From positions 1-64,000 of the forward strand of contig NZ_FNWQ01000010.1 in the NCBI RefSeq assembly GCF_900108365.1: 64,000 nt of DNA, given 5' to 3'. Each line of letters begins with the position of its first letter. The first letter of the stretch is position 1. Position numbers and translations under genes: made by a program. The notes beneath the pieces were generated by a model. The model did not search any database. It saw only the letters and a program-made list of their open reading frames with translations, and was not told the origin of the DNA. This document shows positions 41,259 through 48,587 of this stretch, piece after piece. The DNA is from Chryseobacterium culicis (GTDB lineage Bacteria > Bacteroidota > Bacteroidia > Flavobacteriales > Weeksellaceae).

Positions 41259-41266
41259 TATTTTTG
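41259..41266 (+). promoter_or_regulatory. -7 element of murI
   Basis: TATTTTTG matches TAnnTTTG. It overlaps the TTG at 41264, which rules out that longer start and points to TTG 41285. Confidence 0.55.
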
Positions 41267-41284
41267 TATAAAATTTCAACTCAT

Positions 41285-42115
41285 TTGAAAACTAAAAAAC
41301 AAGATTATTCACATCTTTCACCAAGCCAGCCTATCGGAATTTTCGATAGCGGAGTGGGAGGTCTTACCGTTGCCAAAGAAATCAAAAGACTGCTGCCTAA
41401 CGAAGATCTGATTTATTTTGGAGATACAAAGCATCTTCCTTACGGAGAAAAATCCAAGGAAGCAATTATTGAATATTCTACAAAAATCACCAATTTTCTG
41501 CTGGAACAGAACTGCAAAGCGATTGTAATTGCCTGTAATACGGCAACCGCTAATGCTTTGAACGAAGTAATGCAGTCCGTTGCTGGAAAAGTACCTGTAA
41601 TAGACGTTATTAATCCGGTTGCTGAAAAAGTATCCTATGAAATTCATACGAATGTAGGCGTAATTGCTACCAAGGCAACAGTGAATTCAGGACTGTACAA
41701 AAAGAGCATCAGAAAGCATAATAAATGGATTAAAGTGGATGAGCTGGCAACACCTTTATTGGTTCCTGCCATTGAAGAAGGATTCAAAAATCATCCGATA
41801 ACCCATGCCATTATTTATAATTATTTGAGCAATAACAAATTAAAAAATATTGAAACGCTGATTCTGGGATGTACCCATTATCCTCTTTTAATAGACGAAA
41901 TCAAGCAGTATTACGGAAACAGAGTCCGTGTGATTGATTCCCCGAATATTGTAGCCAATCATCTGAAGATCATTCTTGATAAGTACAATCTCTTACATGA
42001 TCATAATCCAAAACCGAATTACCATTTCTATCTTTCGGATATTACCAAGAATTTTGAGAAAATATCCAAGAAATTCTTCGGGAAAACCATTGATTTGGAA
42101 TTGAAAGTACTATAA
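41285..42115 (+). CDS. murI: Glutamate racemase
   Basis: A 276-residue racemase supplying D-glutamate for peptidoglycan. The two catalytic cysteines are in 'IVIACNTATANAL' and 'LILGCTHYPLL'; the N-terminal 'PIGIFDSGVGGLTVAKEI' and 'IYFGDTKHLPYGEKS' are the substrate-binding segments. The frame could open at TTG 41264, but this lies within the promoter's -7 box. There is no ATG before the conserved IFDSG, so a TTG start at 41285 (MKTKKQDYSHLS...) is proposed. Own promoter and terminator. Confidence 0.94.
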   Translation: MKTKKQDYSHLSPSQPIGIFDSGVGGLTVAKEIKRLLPNEDLIYFGDTKHLPYGEKSKEAIIEYSTKITNFLLEQNCKAIVIACNTATANALNEVMQSVAGKVPVIDVINPVAEKVSYEIHTNVGVIATKATVNSGLYKKSIRKHNKWIKVDELATPLLVPAIEEGFKNHPITHAIIYNYLSNNKLKNIETLILGCTHYPLLIDEIKQYYGNRVRVIDSPNIVANHLKIILDKYNLLHDHNPKPNYHFYLSDITKNFEKISKKFFGKTIDLELKVL

Positions 42116-42117
42116 AT

Positions 42118-42148
42118 AAAAAGTCTGCTATTTAGAGCAGACTTTTTA
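42118..42148 (+). terminator. Terminator of murI
   Basis: AAAAAGTCTGCT (42118-42129) pairs with AGCAGACTTTTT (42136-42147) around a 6-base loop, two bases after the stop codon. Confidence 0.88.
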
Positions 42149-42191
42149 TTTGTGTTCCTGGTGAAGTAACTGGTGGAATTCGTATTTACAA

Positions 42192-42791
42192 TTAAGCTTC
42201 CACAATTACTTTTTCAGCATTCAGCCTTTTTTTAGGATTGAACTTCGGCTGGTTTGTATCTGCTTCATCTCTTTCTCCGATGGCTACGGCAAATAGTGTC
42301 TCATATTTTTCATTGTTCAGAACAGCATCGTATTTTTCAGGTTCAATACCTTCCATTGGAGTAGAGTCTATTCCCATTGCTGCACAGGCAGACAAAAGAA
42401 CTCCTAATGATAAATATACCTGATGACCAAGCCATGATTTTATTGCTTCTTCTCCCTTAGGTTTTACCATAGTCCGGTAATAATTAACAGCGCCTTCCGG
42501 AAGGTTTTCTTCAATTTGTTTTTCAAAGTTTTCTATGTTTCTGATCACTTGAAAAACAATTACATGACTACTATCCAATACTTTTTCTTTATTAAAATAA
42601 GACTTGTCACCCAATTGCTTTTTCAGCTCCGGATCATTCACGAAAATAAAATTCCAGGGCTGGCTGTTGATGGAAGAAGGGCTTAAATTTAAAATTTGCT
42701 GAAGTTCTGCAATGTGTTCTTCACTTATTTTTCCCTGTGGGTTATACTTTTTTACAGTATACCTGTTTTTCATTTTGTCTAAAAAATTCAT
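42192..42791 (-). CDS. Nitroreductase-family NAD(P)H oxidoreductase
   Basis: A 199-residue FMN-dependent oxidoreductase close to NfsB in length. Features: 'RYTVKKYNPQGKISEEHIAELQQILNLSPSSINSQPWNFIFV' (FMN-binding N-terminus), 'VYLSLGVLLSACAAMGIDSTPMEGIEPEKYDAVL' and 'TLFAVAIGERDEAD'. It would reduce quinones, nitroaromatics or related electrophiles. It is divergent from an HxlR-type regulator with an 84-bp shared promoter region that holds a perfect 18-bp inverted repeat, so it is very probably controlled by that regulator. Confidence 0.92.
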   Translation of the reverse strand: MNFLDKMKNRYTVKKYNPQGKISEEHIAELQQILNLSPSSINSQPWNFIFVNDPELKKQLGDKSYFNKEKVLDSSHVIVFQVIRNIENFEKQIEENLPEGAVNYYRTMVKPKGEEAIKSWLGHQVYLSLGVLLSACAAMGIDSTPMEGIEPEKYDAVLNNEKYETLFAVAIGERDEADTNQPKFNPKKRLNAEKVIVEA

Positions 42792-42793
42792 AA

Positions 42794-42811
42794 TTTTATA
42801 CTATCATTTTT
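42794..42811. promoter_or_regulatory. Operator arm, nitroreductase side
   Basis: TTTTATACTATCATTTTT, the exact reverse complement of 42858-42875. It starts two bases from the nitroreductase ATG and directly follows the predicted minus-strand transcription start, so a bound regulator would block the polymerase. The half-site is itself not palindromic. Confidence 0.75.
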
Positions 42812-42818
42812 ATAGTTA

Positions 42819-42846
42819 CAAAAGTAATTTAAGTTTAGTAACTTTG
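42819..42846. promoter_or_regulatory. Divergent promoters of the nitroreductase and HxlR genes
   Basis: Minus strand TACTTTTG (42826-42819) and plus strand TAACTTTG (42839-42846) both fit TAnnTTTG. They face away from each other, 12 bp apart, and sit symmetrically between the two operator arms. Confidence 0.7.
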
Positions 42847-42857
42847 CAATAACGGTA

Positions 42858-42875
42858 AAAAATGATAGTATAAAA
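42858..42875. promoter_or_regulatory. Operator arm, HxlR side
   Basis: AAAAATGATAGTATAAAA, the exact reverse complement of 42794-42811, ending on the base before the regulator's ATG and starting about five bases after its predicted transcription start. Confidence 0.75.
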
Positions 42876-43223
42876 ATGTATACCATAGATAATAAATCAT
42901 ACCCCTGCTGTACCAGCGTTACGATGAAGTTTATCGGCGGAAAATGGAAGGCAGTAATTTTGCACCACCTTATTGGCGGAGCTAAACGATATAACGAGAT
43001 AAGAAAATCAATTCCGACGATTACGGAAAGAACATTAAGCTTGCAGCTGAAGCAGCTGGAAGAAGATGGAGTTGTTGATCGAAAGGTTTATACTGAAAAA
43101 CCTCCTTTAGTGGTGGAATATGAATTAACAGACTTTGGGAAGACTTTATTACCTGTTTTGGAAGCGATCACAAAATGGGGTGAAGAATCTCCGGTGATTT
43201 CAAAAAAAATAATCAGGAATTAG
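42876..43223 (+). CDS. HxlR-family winged-helix regulator
   Basis: A 115-residue HxlR-type repressor. The N-terminal 'YPCCTSVTMKFIGGKWKAVILHHLIGGAKRYNEIRKSIPTITERTLSLQLKQLEEDGVV' is the family's wHTH with its usual cysteine pair near the N-terminus, a candidate redox or electrophile sensor as in YodB and QorR. The last part 'YELTDFGKTLLPVLEAITKWGEE' is the dimer helix. Divergent from the nitroreductase gene it probably controls. Its 3' end overlaps the rsmD 3' end by 4 bp (convergent). Confidence 0.93.
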   Translation: MYTIDNKSYPCCTSVTMKFIGGKWKAVILHHLIGGAKRYNEIRKSIPTITERTLSLQLKQLEEDGVVDRKVYTEKPPLVVEYELTDFGKTLLPVLEAITKWGEESPVISKKIIRN

Positions 43224-43792
43224 AGTTCCTGATTATCTTCTTTATTCGGTTCAAAAAAACTGAAACTTACGTTTCCGTATTTTCTGGTGTCTATTAAATT
43301 CGGGTGATCAAACTTCATACGGCTTTGATGTTCCACAATAAGAACTCCGTTTTCTTTCAGGTATTTATTGTTTAATACCAGAGAGATCAGTTCATGATAC
43401 TTTTTCTCTTCCATTTCGAAAGGAGCATCAGAGAAAACAATCTCAAAAGACTTTTTATTTCTGAATTTTTTAAGCCAGTCAAATACATCTCCCCTCTGCA
43501 CATTTACCTGAAGCGCCATATCAAGTTCAGCCGCCGTAGAATTGATAAAAGCCGTGTGCTTTGGATTCATTTCCACAGAAGTAATATTCTGACATCCTCT
43601 GGAAGCAAACTCCAGAGTGATAGAGCCAATTCCTGCAAAAAGATCAAGCACGGAGACGGACTGCATATCGTATTTATTTTCCAGAATGCTGAATAACGCT
43701 TCCTTCGCAAAATCGGTCGTAGGTCTTACTTCAAAGTTTTTAGGAGCGGCAATTTTTTTGGCTTTCCATTTGCCTGATATGATTCTGAACAT
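43220..43792 (-). CDS. rsmD: 16S rRNA (guanine966-N2)-methyltransferase RsmD
   Basis: A 190-residue SAM-dependent methyltransferase. Motif I is 'SVLDLFAGIGSITLEFASRG', motif II 'NITSVEMNPKH', and motif IV 'EIVFSDAPFEMEEKK', where the usual DPPY is replaced by SDAPF, a variant known in Bacteroidota RsmD. The N-terminal 'RIISGKWKAKKIAAPKNFEVRPTTDFAKEALFSIL' is the family signature. Together with the DUF3822 gene upstream it forms a pair often seen in this phylum. Convergent overlap with hxlR. Confidence 0.9.
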   Translation of the reverse strand: MFRIISGKWKAKKIAAPKNFEVRPTTDFAKEALFSILENKYDMQSVSVLDLFAGIGSITLEFASRGCQNITSVEMNPKHTAFINSTAAELDMALQVNVQRGDVFDWLKKFRNKKSFEIVFSDAPFEMEEKKYHELISLVLNNKYLKENGVLIVEHQSRMKFDHPNLIDTRKYGNVSFSFFEPNKEDNQEL

Positions 43793-43869
43793 ATTTTTGT
43801 TAGGGTTTAGGTCATAGATGATAGTTGGCAGGCGAATGGGTTTTGATCCTGTTACCTGCGTACTGCAAT

Positions 43870-44586
43870 CTAATTAAGTATAAAATTCTTGTTAGGAATA
43901 TTGTCAAAAACAATTTTCAGGTTTTTAACAAACTTCTGAAGTTCGGAAATGAAGGTTTCATTTTCCGTAGTTTCTCCGTAAGCATAAAAGCTGGTTTCAT
44001 TAATGCCGAAACCTATTTTGCTCAATGTAAACATGATGAAATAAAGAAAATCTACTTCAGAGTTCACATCCAGGTTATTATAAAGAATGATTTTTTTATT
44101 GTCAATGGCAAAAAACTCACACTGATTATGATAAAGATTGATATGAATTTCTTTAGCGGCTTTATTGCTGATCGAACTTAAAAATTTTTCTCCGGAGAAA
44201 TTGAAATGCACCGGTATGGCAAGCTCTTTTATTTTCTTGTAATAGCTTTTCGGGAACGTATAATAAAACTGAATATTGAATTTTTTGTTAATAGAGAGCA
44301 TCAGTTCTTCATGTTCTTTATCTGCAGGAGCATTGAAAGCTATCAGATCAAATCCTGCCTCATGCTCAGAAAAACCTTCCGGCATCAGGGTAAAATGATT
44401 GAATGCTGAAATCACCTGGATTTCTTCGTAGCGCTGTTTAATAAGAACTTCGTCCAGCTTTTGCTCGATGAGGTTGGCTGGTGTCTCTTCAGTAACGAAA
44501 TAAGACTTTTCCTCCAGAATGCTTTTGTTTTTAACAATCTGATAGATTAATCCGTCTTTGGTAAAAAGTAAATTAAGTACGTTCAT
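43870..44586 (-). CDS. DUF3822-family protein
   Basis: A 238-residue cytoplasmic protein of the Bacteroidota family DUF3822, beginning 'MNVLNLLFTKDGLIYQIV' and ending in a C-terminal half with several short strands ('KIILYNNLDVNSEVDFLYFIMFTLSKIGF'). No signal peptide, membrane helix or catalytic motif is visible. It stands 77 bp upstream of rsmD on the same strand, and this pairing recurs in relatives from memory, suggesting a link to ribosome assembly or DNA modification that has not been shown. Confidence 0.82.
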   Translation of the reverse strand: MNVLNLLFTKDGLIYQIVKNKSILEEKSYFVTEETPANLIEQKLDEVLIKQRYEEIQVISAFNHFTLMPEGFSEHEAGFDLIAFNAPADKEHEELMLSINKKFNIQFYYTFPKSYYKKIKELAIPVHFNFSGEKFLSSISNKAAKEIHINLYHNQCEFFAIDNKKIILYNNLDVNSEVDFLYFIMFTLSKIGFGINETSFYAYGETTENETFISELQKFVKNLKIVFDNIPNKNFILN

Positions 44587-44604
44587 ATTTCAATTCCTGC
44601 AAAT

Positions 44605-45099
44605 TTAGTGAAATTCTACCATTACCGCACCCGATTGATGGTGAAGTATTTCCTTATTATAAAAATCAATATTGACCTGGCTTTCCAAAACCTCCCAAAC
44701 CATCCTCTGCAAAGTGCCGTCACCAATGCCGTGAACAATTTCCAGCCTCTTCAGATTATGCTTTCTGCAAAACCCGATCACTTCAATCAGTTTTTCCTTT
44801 TGTATAAACAGTCTTTCAAAACTGTCATAGTCATTGGGATTTTTTACCAAATTATGAAAATGAAGGTCTAAAACCAAATGGTTTCTCTGATGTTTTCTGG
44901 AAATATTTTTTTGGGGCTCCGGTTTTCTTACCACTTTGATATTTTCATAAAGATCAGCGTCTTTAGGAACCAGTTTTTCTTTTGGATATTGATGAGTAAA
45001 GCCATATTCATCTTTAAAAACGACAATATTTCCCCTCACGGAAGTAATTACTCCGCTTAGATCCTCATCTACCACCGAAACCTTATCGCCGACTTTCAT
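44605..45099 (-). CDS. Smr-domain protein
   Basis: A 164-residue protein. The N-terminal ~60 residues form a small beta domain ('VGDKVSVVDEDLSGVITSVRGNIVVFKDEYGF') like the KOW/tudor-type domain found before Smr in DUF2027 proteins. The C-terminal Smr domain has LDLHFHNL (the LDLHG-like motif, with HFH) and 'LEIVHGIGDGTLQRMVWEVL' (the HGxG motif). Smr domains nick or cut nucleic acids in MutS2 and in eukaryotic no-go decay. Shorter than typical DUF2027 (about 340 aa). Own promoter. Confidence 0.88.
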   Translation of the reverse strand: MKVGDKVSVVDEDLSGVITSVRGNIVVFKDEYGFTHQYPKEKLVPKDADLYENIKVVRKPEPQKNISRKHQRNHLVLDLHFHNLVKNPNDYDSFERLFIQKEKLIEVIGFCRKHNLKRLEIVHGIGDGTLQRMVWEVLESQVNIDFYNKEILHHQSGAVMVEFH

Positions 45100-45133
45100 A
45101 TATTTTAAGAATTGCCTGAAAAATTATTGGTGC

Positions 45134-45166
45134 AAAGGTAAAAACTAAAATCTATAGAAGACAACT
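45134..45166 (-). promoter_or_regulatory. Promoter of the Smr gene
   Basis: Minus strand TTG (45166-45164), 22-bp gap, TACCTTTG (45141-45134): close to the flavobacterial layout. ATG follows 34 bp downstream. Confidence 0.6.
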
Positions 45167-45216
45167 CCTTTATCCTGAAACTCGAAAACGCTCCGGCTTT
45201 GATAGAATTTCATCCA

Positions 45217-45714
45217 TCAAACTCTGGGGCCTAGTTCAATTACTTCCAGATCTTTGATTTCCTCACCGTCTACTACAAAGCGCATCATAGTTCTCACCTT
45301 ATGCCATCCCTGTTTTCCGCAAGCACCGGGATTCAGATGGAGAAGGCTGTTTTTCTCATCATACATGGCTTTCAAAATATGAGAATGCCCAGAAATAAAT
45401 AATTTCGGCGCTTTCTCTGCAATTTCTTTTTTGGTAAGGGGGGTATATTTTCCGGGATAGCCGCCAATGTGGATCATCAGAACTTCCAGCTTTTCACAAA
45501 AAAAACGGTTTACTTCCGGAAATTCTGCCTGGATTTTAGCATTATCAATATTTCCGTACACACCCTTCAGCGGTTTTATTTTTTCAAGCTGTTCAATCAC
45601 ATCCAGACTTCCGAAATCTCCACAGTGCCAAACTTCATCGGCCTGAGAAGCATATTCCAGAATTCTGTCATCTATGTAAGAATGCGAGTCGGAAAGAAGA
45701 AGAACTTTTGTCAT
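45217..45714 (-). CDS. YfcE/MJ0936-family metallophosphoesterase
   Basis: A 165-residue phosphodiesterase with the complete motif set of the small YfcE-like group: 'LLSDSHSYIDD' (DxH), 'VWHCGDFGS' (GD), 'VYGNIDNAKI' (GNxD instead of GNHD), 'LFISGHSH' (GHSH) and 'HLNPGACGKQGW'. Two metal ions are expected. The substrate is unknown (members cleave bis-pNPP or cyclic nucleotides in vitro). Its ATG overlaps the preceding gene's stop by one base (TAATG), implying coupled translation. Confidence 0.92.
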   Translation of the reverse strand: MTKVLLLSDSHSYIDDRILEYASQADEVWHCGDFGSLDVIEQLEKIKPLKGVYGNIDNAKIQAEFPEVNRFFCEKLEVLMIHIGGYPGKYTPLTKKEIAEKAPKLFISGHSHILKAMYDEKNSLLHLNPGACGKQGWHKVRTMMRFVVDGEEIKDLEVIELGPRV

Positions 45715-46163
45715 TATCTAAGGGTTCTTTCAGTAATATTTTCGTGGTATTTATCTTTGAATACAGCTACACGTTCCGTATTTACTTCCCCGTCATGATT
45801 AAGTACTCTTTCTTTCAACAGCCATTTTATAAGCTTTTCCATTCCTTTTCTGGAATTCATGAAATTGGAGATTTTGCCCAGATCAGTAGATTCTACTTTG
45901 GTTTTTTCGGTGAGAAAATTCAGGATAAAGTAATCATCACTTACGTATCTTGGGGTTTCATTATCCATATACCGGTAAAGAAGAATTTCCTCATCATCCT
46001 TCATGGAAAAAAATGAATATTGTGCCACATTGATTTTTTCAGCTTTCAGGATCTGTTTACCATCCAGTAGAACCTTATCATCTTTAATGGTTACCTCCTG
46101 AGAAAAGTATACATTAAAGCTTATTATCAGAAAGAAGAAAGTCAATAATCTGTTTATTGCCAT
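45714..46163 (-). CDS. Secreted protein of unknown function
   Basis: A 149-residue protein with a signal peptide (about 1-21, ending YFSQ). The mature part opens with 'EVTIKDDKVLLDGKQILKAEKIN', a beta hairpin repeated in style in many Bacteroidota secreted proteins, followed by helices 'KISNFMNSRKGMEKLIKWLLKERVL'. It is translationally coupled to the downstream phosphoesterase (TAATG). Not recognised. Confidence 0.78.
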   Translation of the reverse strand: MAINRLLTFFFLIISFNVYFSQEVTIKDDKVLLDGKQILKAEKINVAQYSFFSMKDDEEILLYRYMDNETPRYVSDDYFILNFLTEKTKVESTDLGKISNFMNSRKGMEKLIKWLLKERVLNHDGEVNTERVAVFKDKYHENITERTLR

Positions 46164-46186
46164 TTTTACTGTTATTTTTAAGATTG

Positions 46187-46194
46187 CAAATATA
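46187..46194 (-). promoter_or_regulatory. -7 element of the 46163 gene
   Basis: Minus strand TATATTTG matches TAnnTTTG, 23 bp before the ATG. Confidence 0.55.
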
Positions 46195-46222
46195 AAGAAG
46201 CGATGACCAAATCACGGAAATC

Positions 46223-46687
46223 TTACTCAGAGATATTTCTTGTTTTCCTGATAGAATCCAGTTTCTTTTCAATATCCGCACTGAAAACCTTTTTTAATTT
46301 CAGCTGATTCTCCGTAAGTTTTGAAATAACAAAAGTACCGGTCATGTTAGTATTGTAAGGGAAAACTAAGGTGACTGTAGAATCTGAAGCCTTTTTCCAG
46401 CTTCCGATGTAGCGGTCTGGTTTTTCATTTTTGGTAACAGGCTCTTCCAAAGCATCATATTTCAAAGTAGATTTAATAAGGTTTCCAGTAATTTTTCCAT
46501 TTTTCTGAAATCTGATTCCTTCTTTTCTTGCCTCAAAACCATCCTTCTTTTCGTAGGTATAGATATAGGTGTCCATTTTATCAAGGTTCCAGGTCTGCAA
46601 AAGCAAAGGATTGGCAGTTCTGTCCTGAGCTTTGACAGCACAGGCCGCGAAAAGAGAGAAAATACAGATACAAATAGGCTTTTTCAT
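46223..46687 (-). CDS. Secreted lipocalin-like protein (hypothetical)
   Basis: A 154-residue protein with signal peptide (about 1-20, ending VKAQ). The pattern 'LLQTWNLDKMDTYIY', 'IRFQKNGKITG' and 'YIGSWKKASDSTVTLVF', with later 'FVISKLTENQLKLKKVF', resembles lipocalin-like domain proteins of Bacteroidota (W near the first strand, repeated strand pairs). That is a fold guess from pattern only. Divergent from the serine hydrolase gene, with a 15-bp palindrome between. Confidence 0.75.
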   Translation of the reverse strand: MKKPICICIFSLFAACAVKAQDRTANPLLLQTWNLDKMDTYIYTYEKKDGFEARKEGIRFQKNGKITGNLIKSTLKYDALEEPVTKNEKPDRYIGSWKKASDSTVTLVFPYNTNMTGTFVISKLTENQLKLKKVFSADIEKKLDSIRKTRNISE

Positions 46688-46712
46688 GAATACAACTGAT
46701 TTATTCTAAAGT

Positions 46713-46727
46713 TTTAGCACTGCTAAA
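46713..46727. promoter_or_regulatory. 15-bp palindrome in a divergent intergenic region
   Basis: TTTAGCA C TGCTAAA is a perfect inverted repeat with 7-bp arms, lying between the lipocalin-like gene (ATG 46687) and the serine hydrolase gene (ATG 46775), upstream of the latter's -7 box. It has the look of a dimeric regulator site; no T run follows. Confidence 0.4.
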
Positions 46728-46748
46728 TGAGCATCACTTAATATTTAG

Positions 46749-46756
46749 TAAATTTG
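46749..46756 (+). promoter_or_regulatory. -7 element of the serine hydrolase gene
   Basis: TAAATTTG fits TAnnTTTG and lies 18 bp before the ATG, giving a leader of about 12 bases. Confidence 0.58.
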
Positions 46757-46774
46757 GGAAAATTAAAATAAACA

Positions 46775-48319
46775 ATGAAACAGAAACTTTCTTTTTTCAT
46801 TTTTCTTTTGACCGTAGGATTGGCCAATGCACAGGTTGAAGAGAAAAAACTGGATGAGCTGATCCAGAATACCCTGAAAACCTTTGATGTACCGGGAATG
46901 TCCGTGGGGATTGTAAAAGACGGGAAAATGATCTATTCCAAGGGATTTGGTGTACGCTCTCTTACAACGAAACAGCCTATGGATGATAATACATTAGTGG
47001 GTATTGCTTCCAATTCTAAAGGTTTTACATGTACAGCACTGGCCATCTTAGCAGACGAAGGCAAGCTGAACTGGGATGATAAAGTTTCAAAATATATTCC
47101 TGAGTTCCAGATGTATGATCCGTACGTTTCTCAAAATGTAACCATCAAAGACCTTATAACCCACCGAGCCGGATTAGGACTTGGGCAGGGAGATCTGATG
47201 TTCTTTCCGGAAGGAGGAAGCATGACGGTGAATGATATTGTCCGCAATGTGAGATATCTGAAACCGGAAAATCCTTTCAGAACAAAATTAGATTATAACA
47301 ATATCATGTTTATTGTTGCCGGAGAAGTGATTCACAGAGTTTCCGGATTAAGCTGGGCAGAGTTTATTGAACAAAGAATCATGAAGCCTGTAGGAATGAC
47401 TTCCAGTTTCGGAAGTTACAACAGAGCAAAGGCTGTAGCCAATAAAATTGATGCACATGCACCGGTAGACGGAAAAGCAATTGCTGTTCCTCATGACTGG
47501 AACGAAACAGCCAATGCAGCAGGGGGAATCATGAGTAATATCAAAGATATGACCACCTGGGCAGAGTGTCTGTTGAATAATTTCACTACGAAAGACGGTA
47601 AAAAATTAGTTTCTGATAAGAATGCACAACAGCTTTGGAGCCTTCAGATTCCAGACAGAGTAGCAGCGAAAAATCCATATGATACAAGTTTTTACGGATA
47701 TGGATTAGGCTGGTTCTTAAGTGATGTGAAAGGCCACAAACAGGTACAGCATACCGGTGGATTGATAGGAACGGTTACGCAGTTTACCTTAATTCCGGAT
47801 ATGAAGCTGGGAATTGTTGTATTAACCAACCAGCAGTCAGGAGCAGCTTTCAACACCATTACCAATACCGTAAAAGATTCTTACCTGGGGATAGCAGATA
47901 GAAACTGGCTGAAAACGTATGGCGACAGAATGTCTAAAATGGAAGCTGAATTCAGCAAACAGAAGAAAGATGCTTTTTCAAAATCCGAAGCTTTTAAGAA
48001 AGAAAAATCTCTTCAGCCCAAGGCAGAACAGTTCACCGGAATATATAATGATGCATGGTTTGGCGATGTAGAAGTTGCTCAGCAGGGAAATACCTACAGA
48101 ATTTCTTGTAAAAACTCTCCAAGATTAAAAGGAGAATTGCTGCCATATTCCAATAATTCCTTCATTATCAAGTGGGATGACAGGAGTTATGATGCAGATG
48201 CCTATATCATTTTCAGTTATGACGAAAACGGAAAAGCAGAATCAGCAAAATTAAAAGCTATTTCTGACGTAACGGATTTCAGTTTTGATTTTGATGATCT
48301 GGATTTGAAAAGAAAATAA
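46775..48319 (+). CDS. Serine hydrolase, beta-lactamase class C/penicillin-binding-protein fold
   Basis: A 514-residue exported protein (signal peptide about 1-19, ending NAQ). It has the SxxK motif as SNSK in 'GIASNSKGFTCTALAIL', YxN as 'DYNNIMFIVAGEV', and the third motif as HTGG in 'VQHTGGLIGTVTQFTLIPD'. The C-terminal ~110 residues form a beta domain of the DUF3471 type ('AEQFTGIYNDAWFGDVEVAQQGNTYRI'). Such proteins are usually D-amino-peptidases or esterases, not true beta-lactamases. Followed by the family A hairpin at 48344, which has nine T after it and may act as the terminator. Confidence 0.9.
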   Translation: MKQKLSFFIFLLTVGLANAQVEEKKLDELIQNTLKTFDVPGMSVGIVKDGKMIYSKGFGVRSLTTKQPMDDNTLVGIASNSKGFTCTALAILADEGKLNWDDKVSKYIPEFQMYDPYVSQNVTIKDLITHRAGLGLGQGDLMFFPEGGSMTVNDIVRNVRYLKPENPFRTKLDYNNIMFIVAGEVIHRVSGLSWAEFIEQRIMKPVGMTSSFGSYNRAKAVANKIDAHAPVDGKAIAVPHDWNETANAAGGIMSNIKDMTTWAECLLNNFTTKDGKKLVSDKNAQQLWSLQIPDRVAAKNPYDTSFYGYGLGWFLSDVKGHKQVQHTGGLIGTVTQFTLIPDMKLGIVVLTNQQSGAAFNTITNTVKDSYLGIADRNWLKTYGDRMSKMEAEFSKQKKDAFSKSEAFKKEKSLQPKAEQFTGIYNDAWFGDVEVAQQGNTYRISCKNSPRLKGELLPYSNNSFIIKWDDRSYDADAYIIFSYDENGKAESAKLKAISDVTDFSFDFDDLDLKRK

Positions 48320-48343
48320 TACTATCGAAAAATATTCATTGAG

Positions 48344-48369
48344 AACGGGCTTTAGCCCGTTTTTTTTTT
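48344..48369 (+). repeat. Family A hairpin used as terminator
   Basis: AACGGGC TTTA GCCCGTT (48344-48361) with a run of T to 48369. It is the first half of the family A element and stands 25 bp after the serine hydrolase stop, so it probably doubles as that gene's terminator. Confidence 0.8.
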
Positions 48370-48446
48370 AAAGTACGAATGCCACTAATTTACTCACAGA
48401 TAACACTAATTTTAATGATCATTGAAAATTAGAACTGAAATAATTC

Positions 48447-48508
48447 AATAGGAACGGGCTTTAGCACGTTTTTTCATGTTTACAACGATAGTGGCTTTAG
48501 CGGAAAGA
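48447..48508. repeat. Dispersed repeat family A, copy 2 (double hairpin)
   Basis: CAATAGG followed by AACGGGCTTTAGCACGTT (48453-48470, one mismatch in the stem) and, after about 20 bases, the second palindrome around GTGGCTTTAGCGG (48490-48503). Same order as 24457-24520. It runs directly into family C copy 2. Confidence 0.8.
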
Positions 48509-48511
48509 CTA

Positions 48512-48560
48512 CCCCGTCAAAAATTCTTTGAATTTTCGCCACCCCTCCGGATGAGGGGAA
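48512..48560 (+). repeat. Dispersed repeat family C, copy 2
   Basis: CCCGTCAAAAATTC, TTTGAATTTTCGCCACC and GAGGGGAAT, as at 23879-23932 on the other strand; CCTCCGGATGAGG here is an extra small palindrome. Confidence 0.85.
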
Positions 48561-48587
48561 TATGCAGTCGGTAATGGAAATACGGGT

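Noticed and set aside
46775-48319. A beta-lactamase resistance gene
   Set aside because: The fold and motifs are shared with esterases and D-aminopeptidases; the DUF3471-type tail and lack of close class C features do not support a resistance role.
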